From Streptomyces sp. NBC_01498 (GTDB taxonomy: Bacteria; Actinomycetota; Actinomycetes; Streptomycetales; Streptomycetaceae): a stretch of DNA of 64,000 nt. Below the pieces are notes generated by a model. It searched no databases. It had not been told where the DNA came from and saw only the letters and a program-made list of their open reading frames with translations. This document shows, in pieces, positions 1 to 7,665 of this stretch. The stretch spans positions 4,662,001 through 4,726,000 of the forward strand of contig NZ_CP109598.1 of the NCBI RefSeq assembly GCF_036327775.1, in the 5' to 3' direction. Each line of letters begins with the position of its first letter. The stretch's first letter is position 1. The position numbers and the translations under genes were made by a program.

Positions 1-777
1 GAGATGGAGGTCCGCACCCTCCTGTCCGGCGAGTACGACGAGCGCCAGGCGCTCGTCAACATCCGGGCCGAGGCCGGCGGCGTCGACGCGGCGGACTTCG
101 CCGAGCAGCTCCAGCGCATGTACGTCCGCTGGGCCGAGCGGCACAACTACCCGACCGAGATCTACGAGACCTCGTACGCGGAGGAGGCCGGCATCAAGTC
201 GACCACCTTCGTCGTGAAGGCGCCGTACGCGTACGGCACGCTCTCCGTCGAGCAGGGCACCCACCGGCTGGTCCGCATCTCGCCGTTCGACAACCAGGGG
301 CGGCGCCAGACCTCGTTCGCGGGCGTCGAGGTACTGCCGGTCGTGGAGTCCAGCGACCACGTCGAGATCGACGAGACCGAGCTGCGCGTGGACGTCTACC
401 GCGCGTCGGGCCCCGGCGGCCAGGGCGTCAACACCACGGACTCCGCGGTCCGGATCACCCACCTCCCCACCGGCATCGTCGTCTCCTGCCAGAACGAGCG
501 CTCGCAGATCCAGAACAAGGCCAGCGCCATGAACGTCCTCCAGGCGAAACTGCTGGAACGCCGCCGCCAGGAGGAGCAGGCCAAGATGGACGCCCTCAAG
601 GGCGACGGCGGCAACTCCTGGGGCAACCAGATGCGTTCGTACGTCCTGCACCCCTACCAGATGGTCAAGGACCTCCGTACGGACTTCGAGGTCGGCAACC
701 CGCAGGGCGTGCTCGACGGCGAGATCGACGGCTTCCTTGAGGCCGGCATCCGGTGGCGCAAGCAGCAGGAGCGCTGA
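1..777 (+). CDS. prfB: Peptide chain release factor 2 (5'-truncated by the window edge)
   Basis: Class I release factor that reads UGA/UAA and triggers peptidyl-tRNA hydrolysis on the ribosome. The frame is open from the first base, so the start and N-terminal helical domain lie outside the window; about 258 residues remain. Numbering from the first internal Met (base 4), the RF2 tripeptide anticodon S93-P94-F95 and the catalytic G138-G139-Q140 loop are both visible; SPF rather than PxT separates RF2 from RF1. The C-terminus ([10 protein letters not shown]) is normal, with TGA at 775-777. The +1 frameshift site of enterobacterial prfB lies near codon 25, so its presence cannot be judged here. 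Identification is firm. Confidence 0.97.
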   Translation, partial: EMEVRTLLSGEYDERQALVNIRAEAGGVDAADFAEQLQRMYVRWAERHNYPTEIYETSYAEEAGIKSTTFVVKAPYAYGTLSVEQGTHRLVRISPFDNQGRRQTSFAGVEVLPVVESSDHVEIDETELRVDVYRASGPGGQGVNTTDSAVRITHLPTGIVVSCQNERSQIQNKASAMNVLQAKLLERRRQEEQAKMDALKGDGGNSWGNQMRSYVLHPYQMVKDLRTDFEVGNPQGVLDGEIDGFLEAGIRWRKQQER

Positions 778-901
778 GCACCCTCCGTCGGCGGCGCCAA
801 GTCCCCTCTGTCGCAAGGAACTTGAGGCCCCTGGGCCGGGGCTCCGACCTCGGTCGCCAGTTCAACCGCCGCCCCCCGAAAGGGACTCGCTTTGTCGACA
901 A

Positions 902-950
902 GGTAACTGCCTTGCTGGAGGCGGCAGTTCCCGTTTATGTCACAGTTACC
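902..950 (+). terminator. Possible weak terminator or alternative hairpins after prfB
   Basis: Two mutually exclusive inverted repeats lie in the 376-base gap between prfB and the next gene: AACTGCC 905-911 with GGCAGTT 923-929, and GGTAACTG 902-909 with CAGTTACC 943-950. Neither is followed by a T run. A TTGACG hexamer at 1003-1008 may be part of the promoter of the next gene, but the matching -10 is poor. Nothing else recognisable was found from 778 to 1153. Confidence 0.3.
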
Positions 951-1153
951 CCGCACCCGACGGACAACTGGCTTCATTCCGGGCATCACGCGCGCAACGG
1001 CCTTGACGCTCATTTGAAAAGTCGGAAGTCTGGCGCGTGGCATGCGTAATTTCTGGGGCGCGTGTGATCGGGGGACCTGCGCACACGGACCCCGCTGCCG
1101 ACCGGCCCCGGACGCTGCACCACTCACGATCAGCTACTGGGGGTAGCAAGCAC

Positions 1154-1972
1154 ATGACCAAGAAGACGCGGATACGCGTAGCGCGGATCGCCGCCGGCGC
1201 CGTGATCGCCGCCGGTGCTTCGCTGACCGCCGCGGGCGCCGCTTCCGCCGTCGGCATCGAGGTCGGCGTCGCCGGTCTCGGCGTCGCTGTCGCGGTCGAC
1301 GACGGTGACACCTCCGGCGCGGACGGCGGGAGCGCCACCGTCGGTTCGACCGACGGCGGCACCACCGACGGCGCGGACGGCGGCAACACCACCGTCGGCA
1401 CCACGGACGGTGGCACGACCGACGGCGGCACGACGGACGGCGGGACCACTGACGGTGGTACGACGGACGGTGGCACGACCGACGGCGGCACGACGGACGG
1501 TGGCACCACCGACGGCGGCACGACCGACGGTGGTACGACGGACGGTGGCACCACCGACGGCGGCACGACCGACGGCGGCACGACGGACGGTGGCACCACC
1601 GACGGCGGCACCACCGACGGCGGGACCACCGACGGTGGCACCACGGACGGTGGCACGACCGACGGCGGCACGACGGACGGCGGCAGCACTTCCGAGGGCA
1701 CCGACGGCGGCACCAGCTCCGGCGGCGCCACCGAGGGCCAGAGCGGCGGCACCGACGAGGGCCAGACCGGCGGGACCACCCCCGGCACCGGCACGGACAC
1801 CGACAACGCCGGCTCGCAGCCCGTCCAGCAGGGCGAGGCCAAGGAGGAGCTGGCGGAGACCGGCGCCGCCGAGACCACCTTCCTGCTGCTCGGCGCCGCG
1901 ACCATGATCGCCGGTGGTATCGGCTTCCGGATGCTCCCGCGTCTGGTGAGCGGCCGCGCCACCGCCGCCTGA
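1154..1972 (+). CDS. Thr-Thr-Asp-Gly-Gly repeat surface protein with LAETG sortase signal
   Basis: Predicted secreted, wall-anchored protein of 272 residues. ATG 1154 is chosen over an upstream in-frame ATG (1037) because a G-rich ribosome site precedes it and it opens directly on a signal peptide (MTKKTRIRV, then an Ala/Gly-rich hydrophobic stretch to about residue 33). A short Val/Gly segment is followed by about 19 tandem TTDGG units (1397-1681), a Gly/Ser/Thr linker, the motif LAETG, a hydrophobic helix (TFLLLGAATMIAGGIGF) and a basic tail (RLVSGR). LAXTG is the class E sortase signal known from Streptomyces chaplins, so attachment to peptidoglycan is inferred. The repeat has no known binding activity; a flexible stalk or Asp-rich ion-binding coat is possible. 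A strong hairpin terminator follows. Confidence 0.85.
   Translation: MTKKTRIRVARIAAGAVIAAGASLTAAGAASAVGIEVGVAGLGVAVAVDDGDTSGADGGSATVGSTDGGTTDGADGGNTTVGTTDGGTTDGGTTDGGTTDGGTTDGGTTDGGTTDGGTTDGGTTDGGTTDGGTTDGGTTDGGTTDGGTTDGGTTDGGTTDGGTTDGGTTDGGTTDGGSTSEGTDGGTSSGGATEGQSGGTDEGQTGGTTPGTGTDTDNAGSQPVQQGEAKEELAETGAAETTFLLLGAATMIAGGIGFRMLPRLVSGRATAA
1397..1681 (+). repeat. 15-bp coding minisatellite, 19 units
   Basis: Nineteen tandem 15-bp units of the form GGCACCACGGACGGT, varying only at third positions, each encoding Gly-Thr-Thr-Asp-Gly. The synonymous variation with constant protein suggests selection on the peptide. Because 15 is a multiple of 3, all six frames stay open, which creates long false reading frames on both strands here. 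Copy number is likely to vary between strains and may be compressed in short-read assemblies. Confidence 0.9.
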
Positions 1973-2001
1973 GGCATCCGCCCCAGGCACCACGTACGCA
2001 C

Positions 2002-2039
2002 GGAAGGGCCCGGACACCACGAGGTGTCCGGGCCCTTCC
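2002..2039 (+). terminator. Strong hairpin terminator after the LAETG gene
   Basis: Perfect 17-bp inverted repeat (2002-2018 and 2023-2039) with a 4-base loop ACGA, starting about 30 bases after the stop codon at 1970-1972. There is no long T tract, as is usual for Streptomyces. It may also serve the convergent small gene ending at 2078. Confidence 0.85.
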
Positions 2040-2077
2040 CGCTGTCTCCGGCTGCCGCCGGGGCCTGTCGTCCGGAA

Positions 2078-2275
2078 TCAGGCCGTCTGATGGCCCACGG
2101 CCACCAGCGTCACCGCCGCTATCAGCACCAGCAGCAGGGTCAGCAGCGCCATCGGGCTCAGCGGGCCGAGCGGGCCCTGCTGCTCCAGCCGCTGCCGGTT
2201 CGCCCGGCAGACCTGGCACCGGCCCTCGCTGACGGGCCCGGCGCAGTTGGCGCACACCAGTCGGTCAAAGGTCAT
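2078..2275 (-). CDS. Small zinc-ribbon protein with C-terminal membrane helix
   Basis: A 65-residue protein with two CxxC pairs (CANC at 8-11 and CQVC at 20-23), fitting a small zinc ribbon, followed by a hydrophobic helix at about 43-60 (MALLTLLLVLIAAVTLVAVG). It is probably tail-anchored with the zinc ribbon in the cytoplasm. ATG at 2275 is preceded by a strong GGAGGAGGAG ribosome site. It is transcribed divergently from ftsE. No function is known to me; similar small genes sit next to ftsE in other streptomycetes, as I recall. Confidence 0.75.
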   Translation of the reverse strand: MTFDRLVCANCAGPVSEGRCQVCRANRQRLEQQGPLGPLSPMALLTLLLVLIAAVTLVAVGHQTA

Positions 2276-2581
2276 GCGCTCTCCTCCTCCCGCGCCGCGG
2301 GGTCGCGGGCACTGTCTCCGCCCTCAACGATCCGGGGAACCCCGACGTTCCGGGAACGCCGCCGCCGTTCCGCGGCTGCGGCCGTTCCCCCTCCCACTCT
2401 GCCAGCTCCCGCCCGATTCGGCGCGCCCCGTCGGAGGACTCCCGGCGCCTTCCGGGTGGCGCGCGCCGTGCATCCGTGATAAATCGCCCAAGCCCGGACC
2501 AACCCCTGTGGCCGACTGCGCGGTCCGCGCCGGTTCGCGTAAGGTCTCGCTCACCTACTCCCGGCCGACCGTGGTGCACCC
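2276..2581. other. Divergent intergenic region upstream of ftsE
   Basis: 306 bases between two divergent genes. A TAAGGT hexamer at 2540-2545 resembles Streptomyces -10 elements and would give a short leader for ftsE, but no convincing -35 lies 16-19 bases upstream. A TGATAAAT stretch near 2477 is the other AT-rich spot. No repeats or reading frames of note. Confidence 0.35.
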
Positions 2582-3271
2582 GTGATCCGATTCGACAACG
2601 TCTCCAAGACCTATCCGAAGCAGAACCGACCCGCCCTGCGTGACGTCTCCCTGGAGATCGAGAAGGGCGAGTTCGTCTTCCTGGTGGGCTCCTCGGGGTC
2701 CGGCAAGTCGACCTTCCTGCGCCTCGTCCTGCGTGAGGAGCGCGCCAGCCACGGCATGGTGCACGTCCTCGGCAAGGACCTCGCCCGGCTGTCGAACTGG
2801 AAGGTGCCGAGCATGCGCCGCCAACTCGGCACGGTCTTCCAGGACTTCCGTCTGCTGCCGAACAAGACCGTCGCGCAGAACGTCGCGTTCGCGCAGGAGG
2901 TCATCGGCAAGTCCCGCGGCGAGACCCGTAAATCCGTCCCCCAGGTCCTCGACCTCGTCGGGCTGGGCGGCAAGGAGGACCGGATGCCCGGTGAACTTTC
3001 CGGCGGTGAGCAGCAACGCGTCGCGATCGCCCGTGCATTCGTCAACCGTCCCATGCTGCTGATCGCGGACGAGCCGACGGGCAACCTCGACCCCCAGACC
3101 TCCGTCGGCATCATGAAGCTGCTGGACCGCATCAACCGCACCGGCACGACTGTCGTGATGGCGACGCACGACCAGAACATCGTCGACCAGATGCGCAAGC
3201 GTGTGATCGAGCTCGAAAAGGGCCGTCTCGTGCGAGACCAGGCGCGAGGCGTCTACGGCTACCAGCACTGA
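2582..3271 (+). CDS. ftsE: Cell division ATP-binding protein FtsE
   Basis: ABC-type ATPase that, with FtsX, forms a division-site complex controlling peptidoglycan hydrolases rather than importing a solute. 229 residues, the usual length. Walker A is GSSGSGKST (36-44), the signature is [14 protein letters not shown] (about 139-152), and Walker B is [12 protein letters not shown] just after it. GTG 2582 is the start, placing the conserved [11 protein letters not shown] at the N-terminus. ftsX follows after 35 bases in the same direction, so they are almost certainly co-transcribed. Confidence 0.97.
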   Translation: MIRFDNVSKTYPKQNRPALRDVSLEIEKGEFVFLVGSSGSGKSTFLRLVLREERASHGMVHVLGKDLARLSNWKVPSMRRQLGTVFQDFRLLPNKTVAQNVAFAQEVIGKSRGETRKSVPQVLDLVGLGGKEDRMPGELSGGEQQRVAIARAFVNRPMLLIADEPTGNLDPQTSVGIMKLLDRINRTGTTVVMATHDQNIVDQMRKRVIELEKGRLVRDQARGVYGYQH

Positions 3272-3306
3272 GCAACGCGAAGAGCATCGAAAGCTGAAAG
3301 GACGCC

Positions 3307-4224
3307 ATGCGCGCCCAGTTCGTCCTGTCGGAGATCGGCGTCGGTCTCCGCCGAAATCTGACGATGACGTTCGCCGTCATCATTTCCGTAGCCCTGTCGC
3401 TCGCTCTGTTCGGCGGCGCGCTGCTCATGCGCGAGCAGGTCAGCGTGATGAAGGACTTCTGGTACGACAAGGTCAACGTCTCGATCTTCCTCTGCAACAA
3501 GGGTGACGCCGAGACCACCGAGAAGTGCGCGAAGGGCCCGGTCACCGCGGACCAGCGCAAGTCCATCGAGGGCGACCTCAAGAAGATGGACATCGTCGAG
3601 AGCGTCTTCCACGAGTCGTCCGACGAGGCGTACAAGCACTACCGCGAGCAGTACGGCGAGACCCCCATCGCCGGGATGATCACCCCGGACCAGATGCAGG
3701 AGTCGCTGCGGGTCAAGCTCAAGGACCCGGAGAAGTACAAGGTGGTGGCCACCGCCTTCGAGGGCCGGGACGGGGTGCAGTCCGTCGCGGACCAGCGCAA
3801 CATCCTGGAGAACCTGTTCAACCTGATGCAGGGCATGAACGTCGCCGCACTCGGGGTCATGGCGCTGATGCTGGTCATCGCCCTGATGCTGATCGTGAAC
3901 ACCGTCCGGGTGTCCGCGTTCAGCAGACGGCGGGAGACCGGCATCATGCGGCTGGTGGGCGCGTCGAGCTTCTACATCCAGATGCCGTTCATCATGGAGG
4001 CCGCGTTCGCCGGGCTGATCGGCGGGCTCGTCGCCTGTGTCCTTCTCCTCGCCGGGCGTTACTTCCTCATTGACGGCGGGATCGCGCTGGAGGAGAAGAT
4101 GCAACTGGTCAACTTCATCGGCTGGGACGCCGTGCTGGCGATCCTCCCGCTGGTGCTGGTGATCGGTCTCCTCATGCCGGCCGTTGCCGCTTCGGTCGCG
4201 CTGCGCAAGTACCTCAAGGTGTGA
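3307..4224 (+). CDS. ftsX: Cell division permease-like protein FtsX
   Basis: Integral membrane partner of FtsE; its extracellular loop passes the ATPase signal to RipC-like or other peptidoglycan endopeptidases. 305 residues with the FtsX layout: a first helix at about 20-42, a large extracytoplasmic domain (about 45-170) containing two cysteines (CNK and CAKG) that could form a disulfide, then three helices forming the FtsX/MacB-type domain at the C-terminus. The ribosome site AAAGGA (3296-3301) lies 5 bases before ATG 3307. It ends with KYLKV, typical for actinobacterial FtsX. Confidence 0.96.
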   Translation: MRAQFVLSEIGVGLRRNLTMTFAVIISVALSLALFGGALLMREQVSVMKDFWYDKVNVSIFLCNKGDAETTEKCAKGPVTADQRKSIEGDLKKMDIVESVFHESSDEAYKHYREQYGETPIAGMITPDQMQESLRVKLKDPEKYKVVATAFEGRDGVQSVADQRNILENLFNLMQGMNVAALGVMALMLVIALMLIVNTVRVSAFSRRRETGIMRLVGASSFYIQMPFIMEAAFAGLIGGLVACVLLLAGRYFLIDGGIALEEKMQLVNFIGWDAVLAILPLVLVIGLLMPAVAASVALRKYLKV

Positions 4225-4291
4225 TGATCGCCCCTGGCGTCGTCTCGCCAAGCCGCGTTGCGGCGCCGGGGGTTGTCCTAGACTCGTCGCC

Positions 4292-5485
4292 ATGCCGGGC
4301 CACGAAAATCACCTCAAACCCCACGGGCTCTACCGCGGGGCGGCCCTGACCCTGCTCTTCGCGAGCGTGCTCGCCACGGCCGCGGCCACCGACTCGCTGC
4401 CGCGCGCCGAGGAGGAGGCCGCCCGGATAAGCACCCGTTCCGTCGCCTCCACCGCCGACCGGGACGAGGTCGCACGGGCCGCCGCCGAGGCCATGGCCGA
4501 CGGGAAGTCCGCCACCGAGGCCGCCGAGGACGTCGTCAGCCGCAGCGGTGACCGCTGGGGCGCCGTCTACGACAAGGGTGAGTACGCGGAGTTCGAGCGG
4601 GCGCTGGACGGCAAGTACACCGGGGTCGGTCTCTCCGCCAAGCGGCTGGCCGACGGCCGGATCGCGGCGAGCCGGGTGCAGCCCGGCGGGCCCGCCGCCC
4701 GCGCCGGGATCCGGGCCGGTGACATCCTCCGTACGATCGACGGCCGGCCGGTGGGCCGCCGACCCGTGACCGAGGTCGTCGCGCTGCTGCGCGGGGACGG
4801 TGCGCACGGGGCGACCGGCCGGGCCGGGTACGCCTCCGAGGGCAGCACCGTGGTGCTCGGTCTCACCCGCGGCGCCCGCGAGTGGACCGAGACCCTGCGC
4901 CGCGCCAGCCTCAGTACGGACGCCGTCATCCTGCGGACCGACGCCCAGGGCGCGCTCGTGATCAAGGTCGCCGCCTTCACCAAGGGCAGCGGCAAGCAGA
5001 TCAGGGACGCCGTCCTGGAGGCCCCCCGGGGCGCCGGCGTCCTGCTCGACCTCCGGGGGAACGCGGGCGGGCTGGTCACCGAGGCCGTCCAGGCGGCCTC
5101 CGCCTTCCTCGACGGCGGCCTGGTCGCCACGTACGACATACGCGGCGAGCAGCGCGCCCTGTACGCGGACCCGGGCGGCGACACCGAGCGGCCCCTGGTC
5201 GCGCTGGTCGACGGCGGCACGATGAGCGCCGCCGAGCTGGTCACCGGCGCCCTCCAGGACCGGGGCCGGGCGATCACGGTCGGTTCGCCCACCTTCGGCA
5301 AGGGCTCCGTGCAGATGCCGAGCCGGCTGCCGGACGGTTCCGTGGCCGAGCTGACGGTCGGGCACTACCGCACACCGGCGGGTCACAAGGTGGACGACAA
5401 GGGCATCACACCCGATCTGGTGGTGGACGAGCGGGCCCAGGAGCGGGCCCGGACGGTATTGAGTGGCCTCGGGGGCGGGTCGTAG
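4292..5485 (+). CDS. S41-family C-terminal processing protease with PDZ domain
   Basis: Secreted or membrane-tethered serine protease of the CtpA/Prc family, 397 residues. ATG 4292 opens on a signal-like segment (GAALTLLFASVLATAAATDS). A PDZ domain spans about 105-190 and the protease domain about 200-385. The Ser-Lys dyad is S312 (GGTMSAAE) and K337 (TFGKGSVQ), 25 residues apart as in CtpA. It lies 67 bases after ftsX and 18 before smpB, so it is probably in the ftsEX transcript. A role in maturing envelope proteins at division is plausible but inferred only from this position. Confidence 0.92.
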   Translation: MPGHENHLKPHGLYRGAALTLLFASVLATAAATDSLPRAEEEAARISTRSVASTADRDEVARAAAEAMADGKSATEAAEDVVSRSGDRWGAVYDKGEYAEFERALDGKYTGVGLSAKRLADGRIAASRVQPGGPAARAGIRAGDILRTIDGRPVGRRPVTEVVALLRGDGAHGATGRAGYASEGSTVVLGLTRGAREWTETLRRASLSTDAVILRTDAQGALVIKVAAFTKGSGKQIRDAVLEAPRGAGVLLDLRGNAGGLVTEAVQAASAFLDGGLVATYDIRGEQRALYADPGGDTERPLVALVDGGTMSAAELVTGALQDRGRAITVGSPTFGKGSVQMPSRLPDGSVAELTVGHYRTPAGHKVDDKGITPDLVVDERAQERARTVLSGLGGGS

Positions 5486-5503
5486 TGCGAAAATGAACGC
5501 ACT

Positions 5504-5989
5504 ATGGCAAAGGAAAAGAACCCAGGGCGCAAGATGGTCGCGCAGAACAAGAAGGCGCGGCACGACTACCTCATTCTCGACACCTACGAGTGCGGTCTCG
5601 TGCTGACCGGTACGGAGGTCAAGTCCCTGCGCCAGGGACGGGCCTCCCTGGCGGACGGCTTCGTCCAGATCGACGACCACGAGGCGTGGCTGCACAACGT
5701 GCATGTGCCCGAGTACGCCCAGGGCACCTGGACCAACCACTCGGCACGCCGCAAGCGCAAGCTGCTGATGCACCGGCTGGAGATCGACAAGCTGGAGCAG
5801 AAGTCGAACGAGTCCGGTCACACGATCGTGCCGCTGGCCCTCTACTTCAAGGACGGCCGGGCCAAGATCGAGATCGCGCTGGCGAAGGGCAAGAAGGAGT
5901 ACGACAAGCGCCAGACCCTCCGCGAGAAGCAGGACCGGCGGGAAACGGAGCGGGCGGTCTCGGCCGTACGCCGCCGTCAGCGGGCCTGA
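5504..5989 (+). CDS. smpB: SsrA-binding protein SmpB
   Basis: RNA-binding partner of tmRNA in trans-translation: it carries tmRNA into the A site of stalled ribosomes. 161 residues with the OB-fold core ([22 protein letters not shown]), the [14 protein letters not shown] segment and a basic C-terminal tail ([23 protein letters not shown]) that occupies the mRNA channel. The ATG at 5504 has no clear Shine-Dalgarno; instead AGTGCG (5484-5489) and CGCACT (5498-5503) form a small hairpin directly before it, so translation may depend on coupling to the upstream protease gene. ssrA follows about 100 bases downstream. Confidence 0.97.
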   Translation: MAKEKNPGRKMVAQNKKARHDYLILDTYECGLVLTGTEVKSLRQGRASLADGFVQIDDHEAWLHNVHVPEYAQGTWTNHSARRKRKLLMHRLEIDKLEQKSNESGHTIVPLALYFKDGRAKIEIALAKGKKEYDKRQTLREKQDRRETERAVSAVRRRQRA

Positions 5990-6086
5990 TCGCCCGGCGG
6001 GCGGAATAAGGTGGCCCCGCCCCTCATCGGTCACGTACCATGGGGGAAGTCCCGCACAGCAGGGACGGCGTTTGAAAAATCAACAT

Positions 6087-6471
6087 GGGGATGATCGGTT
6101 TCGACAGCGGATGTCGAGGCAGGGGAAGCGAGTCGAGGAAGCGGCAATGATCTCGTTAACCATATGTCGCAAACAATAATCGCCAATTCCAAGCGCGATT
6201 CCTCCACCTTCGCTCTCGCTGCTTAATTAGCAGCTAGCGAAGACTCCGTGGAGTGTCAGCCCGGGGCTGTTCCCGACCCGGATCCTGGCATCAACTAGGG
6301 AACTAAACCATCGCGTCCGGTCACGGGACACGGTGGGAAATCAAACAGTGACTGGGCCTGTCGGAGGCTTGTCCGTGTGACCTCCGGGGCCGAGTAAAAA
6401 CGTAGCGGACTGCACTCGGAGAAGCCCTGGTTCCGCACCGTTGGACGCGGGTTCGATTCCCGCCATCTCCA
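6087..6471 (+). ncRNA. ssrA: Transfer-messenger RNA (tmRNA)
   Basis: About 385 nt. The 5' end GGGGATG (6087-6093) pairs with CATCTCC (6464-6470) as the acceptor stem; A6471 is the discriminator and CCA is not encoded. The T arm GGTTCGATTCC is at 6450-6460. The tag frame resumes at GCC 6182 and reads A-N-S-K-R-D-S-S-T-F-A-L-A-A, then TAA at 6224-6226; the FALAA end is the protease degron. smpB lies immediately upstream, an arrangement typical of actinobacteria. Many integrative elements use ssrA 3' ends, but no integrase or repeated 3' end is present nearby. Confidence 0.97.
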
Positions 6472-6487
6472 CAATTCCCATGTGAGG

Positions 6488-6523
6488 CGAAGGCCCCGCT
6501 GCGATCACGCGGCGGGGCCTTCG
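6488..6523 (+). terminator. ssrA terminator
   Basis: Near-perfect 16-bp inverted repeat (6488-6503 and 6508-6523) with loop ATCA, 17 bases after the tmRNA 3' end. One position in the stem does not form a Watson-Crick pair. Confidence 0.85.
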
Positions 6524-6882
6524 CCGTGCCCGGACCGGGAGTTCGGCCGCCGCCGCACCCGGTGATGTCGGACACAGGGCGCCGTCCGGGGAGCCGGTCG
6601 TCCTCGGCCACGCGTCCGTCGGCGGCGCCCCGCCGGACCGACACACCCGGGAACAAAGGCAGTTCAGCGCTTCGGGGCCGCCCCGGGCGCAATGAACGGA
6701 TGGCCGGAATGATTCCCTCAAGATCGACCGTTCGGCAACGAAGTCGTACAGATGCCTATCAACTGCTGAAGCAGGAGCGCGTGTGGGGTCCCCGTGCGCT
6801 ACATTCCTGTTTCGGGTGCACGTGGTAGGGGGCGTTCGGCTCGGGTGGGGGCTCGGCCGATGGCCGTATTCCGGCCAGATTC
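6524..6882 (+). other. Intergenic region upstream of the mat-like operon
   Basis: 359 bases expected to hold the promoter of the exopolysaccharide operon. A TACATT hexamer near 6801 is a possible -10. No operator-like palindrome, riboswitch or believable small gene was found. The start of the first gene of the operon is itself uncertain, so the leader could be longer. Confidence 0.3.
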
Positions 6883-7665
6883 ATGCATGCACCCAGTGAT
6901 CTTGTGGGGGATGTGCGTACAACAGTGGACAATTGGCGAGAGAACGCCCAACAGGGGCGTACGCATGAGCCGATGGACGTCACCGTCGAGCTCGACGGCC
7001 TGGGACGGCAGCTCTCCGAGCTGCCCGGCCCGGCCGCGGAGACCAGCCGGATATCCGTGGCGCAGACCACGGACAGCTCCGACGGTCCAGTCTTCGTCGA
7101 CGAGAGCGGCCGGCGGAGCAAGAAGCTCCGGCGGCTCGGCTGGGTGCTGGCCATAGCCAGCGCCTGTTATGCCGTCGCGCTCGTGGCCGCCCTGATCGGC
7201 GGCAGTTCCAGCGCGCCCTGGCTCCAGATACCCGGCGTCAGCGACAAGCGCGACGCCGACAAGGTCGAGATACAGCAGCCCCCGTCGGACCGGCCCACCG
7301 TCGAGACCACTCCGGGCGCCGGTGACCTCGGCCCCAGCCCCTCGGACTCGGCCTCCGGCAGCCCCTCCTCGACCGGGCCGAGCGCGGACGGCTCCCCGTC
7401 ACCGGACCCCTCCGAGTCGGCCTCCGGCAAGCCGGACCCCGACCCGAAGCCCGGTGGCGCCGACCCCGATCCGGACCCCGGCGGCGACCCCGATCCCGGC
7501 ACGGTCGACCCCGGTCCCGGTCCCGGCCCCGGTGAGACCGAGGAGCCGGGGACGACCGACCCCGGCACGGACCCCGGTTCGGGCGAACCCACTCCCCCCG
7601 ACACACCGACCGACACGCCCGTCGGAGACAGCCAGCAAGTAGTCGCGGAAGGCTCCGAGCAGTAA
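6883..7665 (+). CDS. matA: Single-pass membrane protein with Pro/Asp/Gly-rich outer tail, MatA-like
   Basis: 260 residues: a cytoplasmic N-terminal part, a basic patch RRSKKLRR, one hydrophobic helix at about 86-108, then about 150 residues of Ser/Pro/Asp/Gly low complexity (PDPDPGGDPDPG and similar). By the positive-inside rule the tail lies outside the membrane, in the wall. Its stop TAA overlaps the ATG of the synthase gene (TAATG at 7663-7667), so the two are translationally coupled. Synteny and the partner suggest MatA, required with MatB for PNAG production and pellet formation in Streptomyces lividans; the sequence alone shows no catalytic domain. The start is unsure: ATG 6883 is taken, with ATG 6973 as an alternative. 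Confidence 0.65.
   Translation: MHAPSDLVGDVRTTVDNWRENAQQGRTHEPMDVTVELDGLGRQLSELPGPAAETSRISVAQTTDSSDGPVFVDESGRRSKKLRRLGWVLAIASACYAVALVAALIGGSSSAPWLQIPGVSDKRDADKVEIQQPPSDRPTVETTPGAGDLGPSPSDSASGSPSSTGPSADGSPSPDPSESASGKPDPDPKPGGADPDPDPGGDPDPGTVDPGPGPGPGETEEPGTTDPGTDPGSGEPTPPDTPTDTPVGDSQQVVAEGSEQ

Noticed and set aside
778..1153. A c-di-AMP (ydaO-type) or other riboswitch upstream of the wall protein gene
   Set aside because: I could not find the conserved core sequences; only two short alternative hairpins are visible.
946..2020. Long open frames on the opposite strand across the TTDGG repeat (VVPPS and AAVGG repeats)
   Set aside because: They exist only because a 15-bp period keeps all frames open; they lack ribosome sites, and the plus-strand frame has a signal peptide and sortase motif.
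6087..6530. ssrA 3' end as an integration site of a mobile element
   Set aside because: No integrase, no duplicated ssrA 3' end and no atypical composition follow; the next genes are conserved core genes.
6321..6721. Two minus-strand frames over the tmRNA 3' part
   Set aside because: They overlap the structured RNA gene and its terminator and have no coding bias of their own; one contains the antisense of the T arm.
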